Shown: one piece after another, positions 27,768-36,278 of the stretch
How the letters are laid out: every line of letters begins with the position of its first letter
Numbering within the stretch: position 1 is the stretch's first letter
DNA from: Rhodocytophaga aerolata
Lineage (GTDB): Bacteria > Bacteroidota > Bacteroidia > Cytophagales > 172606-1
Length of the DNA stretch: 64,000 bases
Direction: 5' to 3'
Assembly: GCF_030503435.1 (NCBI RefSeq)
Contig: NZ_JAUKPO010000026.1
Coordinates: 1 to 64,000 of the forward strand
Program-made: the position numbers and the translations under genes
Notes under the pieces: model-generated
What the model was told of the DNA's origin: nothing
What the model saw: the letters and a program-made list of their open reading frames with translations, nothing else
Database searches by the model: none

Positions 27768-28313
27768 ATGCTTATTATACAGGAAAATAAAATGACTGTG
27801 GCTCCTTGGCCGATCTATGCCATTACAGTGTTGGTTGGAGGCTTTGTGGTGATTGTATTGGCCATGTGGATCAATAGCCATTTACTTCAAGAAGAACCCA
27901 TTGACCAAACAGCCTGGATCATTTTAGCTGCCTTACTGTTAAGAGTATTCACCATACTTATTGCCCTGGCCAGCATACAGAAATGGGGGCAGTTGTTTCC
28001 TTCATGGGCCGTGCTAGGTGGATTATCTGGTTCAGCCAGTGCACAATTAATCTATCCGGTGGCAGAACTAATAGTAAAATTGGTTCTACTGACGGGTCTC
28101 ATAGAATCTTCTCCCACAGGGTTAGGTAACATGAGCCTAACGGGGTGGTTTAACTTGAGTGCCGTGTGGGTAATATTTGGGATACCGGGAATGTTATTTG
28201 TACTAGCAGCGAAAAACTACAAAACAAGCACATCCCTTTCAACGAAATGGCTATGGATTGGTAGCTTGTTAGGCATCACAAGCTTATTTTTCATCGGATG
28301 GTTAATTGGTTAA
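27768..28313 (+). CDS. Hypothetical multi-spanning membrane protein
   Basis: 181 residues (172 if it starts at ATG 27792, MTVAPWPIYAITVLVGG). Five hydrophobic segments: about 14-35, 46-67, 78-105 (weak, Gly/Ser-rich), 126-148 and 161-180. The loop between the first two is acidic (LLQEEPIDQTAW). No conserved catalytic or transport motif was recognised, and the family is unknown to me. It stands alone between the sigma-factor operon and the GT4 gene. Clean frame, normal composition and length make it a credible gene. Confidence 0.65.
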   Translation: MLIIQENKMTVAPWPIYAITVLVGGFVVIVLAMWINSHLLQEEPIDQTAWIILAALLLRVFTILIALASIQKWGQLFPSWAVLGGLSGSASAQLIYPVAELIVKLVLLTGLIESSPTGLGNMSLTGWFNLSAVWVIFGIPGMLFVLAAKNYKTSTSLSTKWLWIGSLLGITSLFFIGWLIG

Positions 28314-28925
28314 AAAGAGATTCTACTGCAGATCCATCTTGCTTAGCTAACGCATCTTTCAGAGGGCACAGTTCTGAGACTGAGACTGGATATTGCCCAT
28401 TTTATTGAAATACCTCAACATCTACTGTAAGTATATAAACAAATAATACTCTTCTTGACAGCAAAATAATTTGGGTAGTAAAACCATCTGATGGGAGAGT
28501 TACTAAGTTCCGCCAGGAAATCTTGCCGAAGATCTACCAAAAAAACAGCCTGTCCTTTATATTGATTCTTAAATGAAGTATTGACCAACATAAACGGACA
28601 TATATGAGAGGACAATCGACCTTAGACAGCCCCACTTAGAGGTATGTTTACCAGCAAGCCCAATGAGTTCTTCTTCCATGAGTTTTGACCTTGCAGATAA
28701 CTTTTTAAGCTGTATAACAGGAAGCATGCTCCAATAATCAATAGTATCAGGATCACTTCTACAAAAAGCAATACCTTTAGTAATAGATTTACCACATTCT
28801 TTACCATACAGGGTTAAGTAACAAGCATTGCATCTAGTATTAGTTTAAAGTTTCAGAAGGTATACCCATCAGTATCGTCGACTGCTCATTCTACGTTTGG
28901 GTCGTTTTCTTTTTTTACAATACCG
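28314..28925. other. Intergenic region, one possible tiny gene
   Basis: About 610 bases between convergent genes. Apart from the 61-codon minus-strand frame described separately (28622-28807), nothing is convincing. A 66-codon minus frame at 28415-28615 has no motif. Confidence 0.4.
28622..28807 (-). CDS. Possible small single-span membrane protein
   Basis: 61 codons from ATG: MVKNVVNLLLKVLLFVEVIL, then LLIIGACFLLYSLKSYL, a single strong transmembrane helix, followed by a basic, polar tail. Such composition is common in real small membrane proteins but also arises by chance in AT-rich DNA. No homolog recognised and no RBS to support the start. Confidence 0.3.
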   Translation of the reverse strand: MVKNVVNLLLKVLLFVEVILILLIIGACFLLYSLKSYLQGQNSWKKNSLGLLVNIPLSGAV

Positions 28926-30119
28926 TTAAACAGCTTCATATTTCATCTGCTTTTTTGCTTCAATAACCTGCAAATAAATAGCTAACAATTGCTCGTAATT
29001 CTTTTCCGGAGCATATTTATCTTCATAGGTGCAGCGTGCGTTTTTGCCTAATATCCTGGCTAAATCAGGTTGTGTAGTTAGAAGCCTCATTTTTTCGACC
29101 AAATCCTCTACATCTCCCGGTTTTACATGCAAACCGTTACCCTGGTCTTCTATCATTTCAACCATGGCTCCAAGTTTAGAACTGATAACAGGGGTGCCTA
29201 CAGAAAAAGCTTCTAGTATGGTCATTGGAAAACCTTCATACCATACCGAAGGAAAGAGTAATGCCTTGCATTTTTTAAGTGCTTGAATGATTTCCTGTTT
29301 TTGTTTGAACCCTGCATAAACAATATTCTGATGTTGACTCGCATAGTTTTCAACAACTTCCCGCATGGGTCCATCTCCCAAAATCTCTAGGTTAAAACCG
29401 GTTATCCTGGCGGCTTCTAATAGCGTTTCTATGCCCTTTTCAGCCGTAAGCCTTCCAATAAATAAAAAGGAATTTTCTCTGGCTGTATCTCCTACGCCCA
29501 TGTCGGGCGAGAAATTAGGTTTGATGCTCCATTTTTCCTCCGCTACGTTTAGGGATGAATCCAAAAATTTGTTTTTAGCAAACTGGCTCATCACAATATA
29601 GCGGGTAACTTTATTTTTCCAGGTACCTAGAAGTTTATGTGTGCCTGTCATCAAAACAGCCGATGCTGTCTGGATTTTAGAACCTCTGTAAACTCCCTTA
29701 ACAATTGCATCTAATGGAAATATGGAATGAATGCTTTTTTCATAGATTTTGCCAGTATGCAAAAGGGTAGCACTCGGGCAGATCAAGCGATAATTGTGTA
29801 TGCTTAGCACTACTGGAATCTTATATTTATCGGCTACATACAAGATCGATGGTGAGGCGATAGGGAATAAATTATGAACATGAATCAGATCAGGGGAAAA
29901 GTTTTTAATAACCGCTTCTACTATTTTTGCACTTTCAAAATTGTATAAGCTTTTCACTCCTGTAAGAAACTTATCCAAGCCCGTCTTTATTTGATGATTG
30001 TCAAACAACAGTCTTTCAACGCTATGGCCATGGCTTTCCATTAGTTCACTTTCATTTTCAAATATAACATCTTCCCCTCCTCTCTGCTGGTATGTGTTAT
30101 GTATAAAAAGTATTTTCAT
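28926..30119 (-). CDS. Glycosyltransferase family 4 (GT-B) protein
   Basis: 397 residues. The N-terminal Rossmann domain has HNTYQQRGGEDVIFENESEL, with the Gly-rich loop, and SIHNYRLICPSATLLHTG. The C-terminal GT4 domain has ENSFLFIGRLTAEKGIETLL, the donor-binding ILGDGPMREVV, and the E-x7-E motif in EGFPMTILEAFSVGTPVIS. These retaining enzymes transfer hexoses from nucleotide sugars to lipid-linked or surface glycans on the cytoplasmic face. It lies directly downstream of the GT61 relic in the same direction, so both once formed a sugar-transfer operon. Confidence 0.92.
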   Translation of the reverse strand: MKILFIHNTYQQRGGEDVIFENESELMESHGHSVERLLFDNHQIKTGLDKFLTGVKSLYNFESAKIVEAVIKNFSPDLIHVHNLFPIASPSILYVADKYKIPVVLSIHNYRLICPSATLLHTGKIYEKSIHSIFPLDAIVKGVYRGSKIQTASAVLMTGTHKLLGTWKNKVTRYIVMSQFAKNKFLDSSLNVAEEKWSIKPNFSPDMGVGDTARENSFLFIGRLTAEKGIETLLEAARITGFNLEILGDGPMREVVENYASQHQNIVYAGFKQKQEIIQALKKCKALLFPSVWYEGFPMTILEAFSVGTPVISSKLGAMVEMIEDQGNGLHVKPGDVEDLVEKMRLLTTQPDLARILGKNARCTYEDKYAPEKNYEQLLAIYLQVIEAKKQMKYEAV

Positions 30120-30175
30120 GAGAAGTATAGTTACTAAGTAAGCTGTGAGAGTTTAGGTCTGGCAGCTAGCGTTCC

Positions 30176-30709
30176 TTATAATGCTTGTTTAAGTTTGTCA
30201 ATATCCACAGTAATGTCTTACCGTTCGCCTAGTTTTGTAGTAATTAGAGATGCCGGCTCTTTGAAATATGTTTGTTTAAACACCGCATTAACAGGAATAA
30301 TACCGCTTTTGCCGGGGTTATATTGAAAGCATATGTCGTTTATTACTTTATTGTCATTAATTACGGCTATAGTCCCTGCATTATTCCTATAAACACGTTC
30401 CTTGGGCACTTTTACCACGTGATAGTTTGTTCTTACGGCCAATGTTCAGGGCGCATATGCTACATCCTCATTGTACGATAAACCTTTATATAATTGTTCC
30501 GGTACTTTTAAATTGGTGACTAAATTAAAAAATAAAGTACTATATAAGACGCTTATACGATTTGCTTGATAAAACTCTTCGCTTGTAGCAAATGTACCTC
30601 TAGGAAGATAATGAAGATTATGCGGAATAAGCTGTCCTAATAGGCATTTACCCTCATTAACGATCTTTTGGGAAAGTTTTGTCATTAAAGATTTTGATAA
30701 CTGAAACAT
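30176..30709 (-). pseudogene. Glycosyltransferase family 61 relic: internal deletion and in-frame stops
   Basis: The minus frame starting at 30709 (MFQLSKSLMTKLSQKIVNEG) matches the N-terminal region of the intact GT61 protein at 21616, for example TNYHVVKVPKERVYRNNAGT against TTYLVTCIENGRIFTDHKTS, and the stretch ending FKQTYFKEPA against FSQKFFREPV. TGA at 30448-30446 interrupts it. After TTKLGER comes a stop, and the same frame then reads DITVDIDKLKQAL, which lines up with the last part of the intact protein (FDVVIDLNVLKVMIENIL). So about 220 residues, including the DUF563 catalytic core, have been deleted in frame. It cannot make an active enzyme. Confidence 0.8.
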
Positions 30710-31954
30710 ATACTTTTATATCTACCCAAACAGTATACAGTACCTATGCCACGTCAACTTTATTTCACAATTCCACACCTAGGGCAAAACTGATTTTCTT
30801 ATACTTTATCAAAGGCTTATCTTCCCAAACAAATAAATAAGTAAACCTCGAGGATTTAACATGAAAAAAAGCCTTTGAGCAATGTCACACAGGCTTTTAC
30901 CCTATTAAATTTGCATGCTTGCAATGATTTATATCTTTAACTAATTTTTTAAATTAAACAATTATGGCTTACAATACCAGGTTAAGTAATTACAAGAGAT
31001 GAAAAACTTGACTTGTACAGCAATGAAAAGTTGAATTTGATGGTTATAACGGGTTTCAACTCTATCTAGTTGTAAAAAATGATCCTTTTACATCAACTCT
31101 AAATTCTATTAAAATCCATTTGTGTAAAGTTACATTTTACAAGTGCTTAAAATTATTTACCCACCATAAACCTATCATAGCAGCTCATTTTCAATGCTTT
31201 TACACGTCTATTTAATAAAATATCTCCATTAATAAAATAGCTGATGAGAATTAATTTTGTAACGCATTTTTTAATTTTCAGAAGGTGTTTAAATTTTCTG
31301 TTTTCGATTTATCCTTCTCAAGAAAATACCTAAGAAGCTGATAAAATACAAACCCAATCCACCTTATCAGACACTCCTTAGAGTGGATTTAACGATGAAT
31401 TTGTTCCATATAAGAGAATTCTAACAATAGGACAAGCCTTAAATAACCTAAGGGATTTATATTCCGTTATAGGAATTAATTTATCGAAAATTTTACGTGT
31501 GCTTTACTAATAAACTATGATAAAGTATTACATAGTGTAAGTATCGTATTACAATAAACTAGCAATTGCTCGCCTAAAATTGTATGAAATCAAATCTACA
31601 TTTTACATGTAGCCCTTGAGCCTGTTTCTTAGAACGAATGTCAGCGTATGTCCTTGTGATTTTATATGGAGAGTAGAATAATCAGCTTATCAAGAACTTA
31701 CCTATACTACTTATATTAGAAGATTGTACGGTTTAAAAGCAGCTTTTCCTTTTGCTCTGAGTTAATACAACCTTCAGCAAGCTTGCTTTGTCAACCGGAT
31801 ACCCTTTTTCAAACAGGAGCTTACCTGTATAACTTGCTCTATAAACGATAATGGATCTCTCTTGTTTTCAGAGGACTCCTGTATGAGAAGGAGGAAAAGC
31901 CTTCTCTGTTCCTATTTTCAACCCATAAATTATCCACACATAAACGCTTCCATT
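30710..31954. other. Long AT-rich intergenic region, no gene seen
   Basis: More than 1.2 kb without a usable frame, the longest gap in the window. A weak hairpin (AAAAGCCT / AGGCTTTT, about 30868-30897) is the only structure noted; its A/T flanks would suit termination of a leftward transcript. The rest is AT-rich and repeat-poor. It could be a decayed gene or a large regulatory upstream of the secreted glycosidase-like gene. Confidence 0.4.
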
Positions 31955-34291
31955 ATGTGCACACCATTACCTACCCAAATTACTCAGAAAAGCATTTTTT
32001 CCTTATTTACATGCTCTGTCAAAAGAGTGTCTGTGTACCTGTATCTAGCTATACTCCTGCTGTATTTTTCCTCGTATGTTGCCCAGGCTCAGGTTAGGGT
32101 TGGCCAATGGGACCGGTTTGAAGCTTCTCTAACTAATAAAACTGCCTATAAAAATGCTTACAGAGATGTTACCTTGAATGTAACTTATACGAAGCCCGAT
32201 GGGAGTAAAGTTAATTTCTGGGGCTTTTATGATGGGAATTCTACCTGGCGCATCCGTTTTATGCCTGACCAATTGGGGAAATGGACTTACAAAGCAACTT
32301 TTTCAGATGGTTCACCTGGCAAGAGCGGCAGCTTTACCTGTGTTGCCTCTTCTATTCCAGGAATGATCTCCAAAGATGAGACTAATCCCAGGTGGTTTGG
32401 GTATAAAGGCGGGAAGCATATACTGGTCCGTAGTTTTCATGGCGGCCCTCCTTTGCTTGCCTACAACTTCTCCGATACTAAAAGAAAATCTTTTCTGGAA
32501 TGGGTTGATCGACAAGGGTATAACATGCTATCAGTGAATAACTTTCAAGAAACAGGTTATAATATTCCGGACCTCTGGCCATTAGATGCCCGGGCATACC
32601 GGCAGATTGAAAAAGTACTAAATGACTTGGCTGCCCGAAAGATCCTTTTTTATTCTTTTGGAGGCTTACTACCCAGGGATGAAAAGATTCCTACCACTCA
32701 CAAAGATGAAATATTGTTAGTAAGGTATTATCTGGCCCGGCTTGCTCCGTATTGGAATATTCTACTAAATGTATCCGGTTCGGAAGCGAATTATGATAAT
32801 TATATCTCCAGTAGCAAAGTTAGCCGGGTGGGAGCCGAGCTACAAAAAAGGGACGTATTCAAGCACTTGATTGGCAATCATAATAAAGATGGAGATGATC
32901 CGTATAGACATAAAACATGGGTAGGTTTTTCAACGCTTCAGGTGGAAATTACGGATTTGTATGCTTTGAATGCTTTCCTGTTAAAAAACCATACCGGCAC
33001 CAAGCCTGTTTATGCCCAGGAAAATTTGTGGCCGGGCAATACATTGCAACCAGCCCGTGGGTATTCTGCCACTACCATCCGCAAACATGCCTGGGTGCAT
33101 ATGTTATCGGCTACTACGTTGAATTATGGAGATATGGATGGGAAGAATTATTCCGGATTTAGTGGGAGTTTAAACCTGGCCGACAAACTACAGGCCAGGC
33201 ATGATATAGTGGATAAAGTATGGGATTTTATGGAAACGCTGCCCTTCTATAAAATGAACCCTAGCCAACGTTTAGTAAGCAAAGGCTTTTGCCTGGCTCA
33301 GCCCGGACAGCAATATTTGGTATACCTACCTGCCAGAGGCGCTGTTTCTATTGCTGTGGAACCCGGGAAAACATATGCAGTCAGATGGATCAATGGGCAG
33401 AATCCCTTGCAAGACCAACGTTCCGGTGGAACCACTACGACCGGCAAGAATCTAGCTTCTCCCAGGGATGGAGATGATTGGCTGGTGTATCTGACAGTTG
33501 ATAATTCATCACAAGCGTGTAATGCCAAGGGTAGTATTCTGCGGGAGTACTGGGCAAATGTCAGAGGAGGAAAAGTAACTGATATTCCGGTTGGTAGGAA
33601 ACCAAGTTCTTCCTCACAAATCACTTCTTTTGAAACGCCTTCAAATAGGGGAGAAAACTATGCACAGCGCATCCGGGGCTATATCTGTGCCCCTGCAACC
33701 GGGAGCTATAGGTTCTATCTGGCCTCTGATGATCAGGGAGAATTATGGCTGAGTACCAGTGAGAGCCCGGCAAACAAACGAAAGATTGCTCATATCACCG
33801 AACATGCCTCCAGCAGAGAATGGAACAAGCACGCTTCTCAAAAGTCTGTAGCCATTACGTTGCAAAAAGGAAAGAAATACTACATAGAAGCCTTGCACAA
33901 AGAATCCGTTTATGGCGATAACTTAGCTGTTGGCTGGACTGTCCCCGGCAGCAGTAGCATCTCTGTGATTCCAGGATCAGTCTTGTCGCCTTTTGTTCCT
34001 TCTGCTGCTAGATTGGCCGCAGAAGAAGAGCTACAGGTAAGCCCACTGTTGGTTTACCCGAATCCTTTCTCCGATAAGCTAACAATTGCTACTAGCGGCC
34101 AAGAAGGCAAGGTAACAATTACCCTGACAGATGTCGTAGGCAAGTCGTATTTTGTAAAAGAGTATGTACTAACCGGCCAGTCGGAAGTGGAGCTGGATTT
34201 AACAGGTCTCTCCCTGAAAGCAGGAATACATCTGCTCAAACTGCAGACAGCAGAGGGAGAAACAAGGGTGATTAAGGTGATAAAGAAGTAA
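31955..34291 (+). CDS. Secreted DUF5060 / apiosidase-like glycoside hydrolase with PA14 and T9SS sorting domains
   Basis: 778 residues from ATG 31955; an earlier in-frame start (31862) only adds a polar leader. A long N-region ending YLAILLLYFSSYVAQAQVRV serves as signal peptide. Domain order: DUF5060 beta-sandwich (about 45-125, GQWDRFEASLTNKTAYKNAY, WGFYDGNSTWRIRFMPD); an apiosidase/DUF4038-like TIM barrel (about 150-480, GYNMLSVNNFQETGYN, LNVSGSEANYDN, HKTWVGFSTLQVE); a PA14-type carbohydrate-binding domain (about 535-680, LREYWANVRGGKV, YRFYLASDDQGELWLS); and a C-terminal T9SS type A domain (YPNPFSDKLTIAT to GIHLLKLQTAEG). It should act on plant-type or own-surface glycans outside the cell. 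The substrate is unproven. Confidence 0.85.
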   Translation: MCTPLPTQITQKSIFSLFTCSVKRVSVYLYLAILLLYFSSYVAQAQVRVGQWDRFEASLTNKTAYKNAYRDVTLNVTYTKPDGSKVNFWGFYDGNSTWRIRFMPDQLGKWTYKATFSDGSPGKSGSFTCVASSIPGMISKDETNPRWFGYKGGKHILVRSFHGGPPLLAYNFSDTKRKSFLEWVDRQGYNMLSVNNFQETGYNIPDLWPLDARAYRQIEKVLNDLAARKILFYSFGGLLPRDEKIPTTHKDEILLVRYYLARLAPYWNILLNVSGSEANYDNYISSSKVSRVGAELQKRDVFKHLIGNHNKDGDDPYRHKTWVGFSTLQVEITDLYALNAFLLKNHTGTKPVYAQENLWPGNTLQPARGYSATTIRKHAWVHMLSATTLNYGDMDGKNYSGFSGSLNLADKLQARHDIVDKVWDFMETLPFYKMNPSQRLVSKGFCLAQPGQQYLVYLPARGAVSIAVEPGKTYAVRWINGQNPLQDQRSGGTTTTGKNLASPRDGDDWLVYLTVDNSSQACNAKGSILREYWANVRGGKVTDIPVGRKPSSSSQITSFETPSNRGENYAQRIRGYICAPATGSYRFYLASDDQGELWLSTSESPANKRKIAHITEHASSREWNKHASQKSVAITLQKGKKYYIEALHKESVYGDNLAVGWTVPGSSSISVIPGSVLSPFVPSAARLAAEEELQVSPLLVYPNPFSDKLTIATSGQEGKVTITLTDVVGKSYFVKEYVLTGQSEVELDLTGLSLKAGIHLLKLQTAEGETRVIKVIKK

Positions 34292-34579
34292 GACTAGCGT
34301 CATCTACTATGTTTTTTAGGGCAGATAGCAAAACCTATTTGCCTTCTATCTTCTATAGATATGCGTTCCATTTACTTAAGGATAATAAAAAGATAGCAAC
34401 TTCAAAATATACGATGGTGAGGCTAATATAAGGCTAGGGGTTAACAATAAATCTCCCCACGCTAAAAATTACGTCAGGCTACCTTTAACTACCTCTTCTC
34501 TAGGGATGAACTCACCACCATAGACTCATGAACTGTAGAAAGTGCGGAGAAAGACAAACGCTGATTCCAGGCGGATAAC

Positions 34580-34616
34580 AAAAACAAAGTGTACTTATAC
34601 AGTACACTTTGTTTTT
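34580..34616. terminator. Bidirectional terminator between convergent genes
   Basis: 16-base perfect arms AAAAACAAAGTGTACT / AGTACACTTTGTTTTT with loop TATAC, between the secreted glycosidase-like gene (plus) and the haloperoxidase-like gene (minus). The T-tract on each strand makes it bidirectional. The remaining 34292-34678 spacer holds no gene. Confidence 0.85.
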
Positions 34617-34678
34617 GCCTGAGATAGTTGATACAACTATATGGGGAGAGTCATATAGTAAAATTAAAAAAATCGATG

Positions 34679-36010
34679 TTATTTACGGAATTGCAGTCGG
34701 TTGGTAACAAGTTGAGCTGATTTTTTTCCAACTAAAAGTCCTGCATTTACAGAAGCTTTATAATGAATACCTCCATAAAAACGTGATATTCCTGCCTCCT
34801 GAGCCGCAGCTTCAAAATTCTTATAATATCTCGGCTCAAAGCCTAAATCATCATAGGTATGGTCAGTGAAAGAAATATGACTACCTAGTGCCTCACTCAA
34901 AGCTGTAGCAGCAGCCATACAAAGAGAAGAGTGAGCAGAAGGATATTCTGGATGATTAGGCGTATTAATGGTGGATGTCCAGGTAGGCTGGTTCATGTAC
35001 TTATGGATATAGGTAATGGGGCGGATCAAGTTATGTTTATATTTTACCTGAAAGCAGTAAATGAATGCATCATTTACAGAGATTCCCATTTTCGCATAAG
35101 CTACAGCACTTTCCAGCAAAGAGAGTTTTTTATCCGTAATCACCTGCCGTAAGATTGCAGCAAAGTGGCCTGGCCCTGTATAGTATTTTCCATTCGGTAC
35201 ATCGTCCCAGAAATTTGCCATCGTTTTCTGCTCCGCTGTCAATTGAGCGGACGCGTCATATACCTCTTTTACCATCGCATAAAACCCGGAAGAAGGATCA
35301 GTAGAAAAAGGGATTGGCGCTGTTGGTAGAATCTGGGTAATACTGCCTTCTACAAATGTCCGGTTACTGCCTAAATAAGGTACAGCAGGCGCTGCAAACG
35401 CAGGAGGCGTTTTTTCCCATAATCCATCCCCTACAGGTGGTACATAAGGCGGATGTACTGTAGCAAAACCATCTGTTTTTGCATATTCTAAAATAGCTTG
35501 TGCTACTTCTTTTCCATAGGTTTCACCTGCTGTGATACTAGCTTGCGAATAGCCTGCAGTGGAGAGTTTCTGTACATACGCAGTTTCTAAAGAATCTATA
35601 CGTGCGGTACCGCCGGGAGTATTTACATAAAATGCCCGGAGCATATCCGCTAAAGCAGCATTGGCACTGGCAGGCCAGCAAACATCTTTACTTTCCGGAG
35701 AAGCAGGTAACGTAGTAAGCCCCTTTAATTGTCCGCCCAGAGATTTATACTGTTTATTACTTCCTACAATAGATTCGTACAGGGCAACACTGGAATAGGC
35801 AAAATGTCTGCTCAAGCCAGGGGTTCCCACCCCGGTAGTACTTCGTATGAGCTTAAGATGCAAGGTAATCCAGTCTGCCAGTAACTGCCCACTCATAGGT
35901 TTGGTAGTTACTTTGTCCTTTTCTTCGTGAAAGGGAAATTTGTCACAGCCTGTTAATAAGAATGATAGGATAATAAATAGAGATGCTGATAAAAAAAATA
36001 GTTTTTTCAT
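34679..36010 (-). CDS. Vanadium-dependent haloperoxidase / PAP2-superfamily lipoprotein
   Basis: 443 residues. The signal peptide ends in a lipobox (FLLTGCDKF, Cys22), so it is a lipoprotein. The all-helical core matches the bacterial vanadium-haloperoxidase-like branch of the PAP2 superfamily: KYKHNLIRPITYIHKYM (Lys/Arg of the anion site), TPNHPEYPSAHSSLCMAAAT (the P-S-A/G-H motif, His near 354), and SRFYGGIHYKASVNAG (R-x-x-x-G-x-H motif, about 404-412). These residues bind vanadate or phosphate. It could be a haloperoxidase or a phosphatase; families with this arrangement in Bacteroidota are mostly uncharacterised. It is likely monocistronic, with a strong terminator 63 bases downstream. 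Confidence 0.85.
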   Translation of the reverse strand: MKKLFFLSASLFIILSFLLTGCDKFPFHEEKDKVTTKPMSGQLLADWITLHLKLIRSTTGVGTPGLSRHFAYSSVALYESIVGSNKQYKSLGGQLKGLTTLPASPESKDVCWPASANAALADMLRAFYVNTPGGTARIDSLETAYVQKLSTAGYSQASITAGETYGKEVAQAILEYAKTDGFATVHPPYVPPVGDGLWEKTPPAFAAPAVPYLGSNRTFVEGSITQILPTAPIPFSTDPSSGFYAMVKEVYDASAQLTAEQKTMANFWDDVPNGKYYTGPGHFAAILRQVITDKKLSLLESAVAYAKMGISVNDAFIYCFQVKYKHNLIRPITYIHKYMNQPTWTSTINTPNHPEYPSAHSSLCMAAATALSEALGSHISFTDHTYDDLGFEPRYYKNFEAAAQEAGISRFYGGIHYKASVNAGLLVGKKSAQLVTNRLQFRK

Positions 36011-36278
36011 AAAATGTAATTGATTAGTTGATAATGTGATGGGATATTAATTAGTTAGCTATTGTTTTGCTTTACTGGGAGAGACACCATGCAGCACTTC
36101 CGGAACATGTCCGCATCGGGCATGGCATCACCCTTTTGCAGAAGCAAGGTTGAGGTGAACACCAAGTATAAGGGGTGTTTTATTGTTGGTACCTGACGGG
36201 AGGTGTGGTAACCTACCTTAGGCTCAGGTAGGGGTTAGAATGAATAGCTCTCGGTTTTAAGGGTATATAAGATATAAG
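36011..36278. other. Intergenic region between haloperoxidase-like and S74 genes
   Basis: About 270 bases. A small AACACC...GGTGTT hairpin followed by TTTATT (36157-36184) could terminate plus-strand readthrough; no plus-strand gene needs it. Nothing else recognised. Confidence 0.3.

Noticed and set aside
121-30448. Possible stop-codon readthrough or recoding
   Set aside because: Three host genes are interrupted by TAG, TAA and TGA respectively, each singly, without a stem-loop or neighbouring selenocysteine or pyrrolysine machinery; all other genes use the standard code.
31045-31075. CRISPR-like motif GTTTCAACTCTATCTAGTTG
   Set aside because: A single copy only, with no regular repeats or spacers around it and no cas genes.
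34679-36010. Plain acid phosphatase call for the PAP2-like lipoprotein
   Set aside because: Length and the K...R / P-S-A-H / R-x-x-x-G-x-H arrangement fit the vanadium-haloperoxidase-like branch better, though phosphatase activity cannot be excluded.
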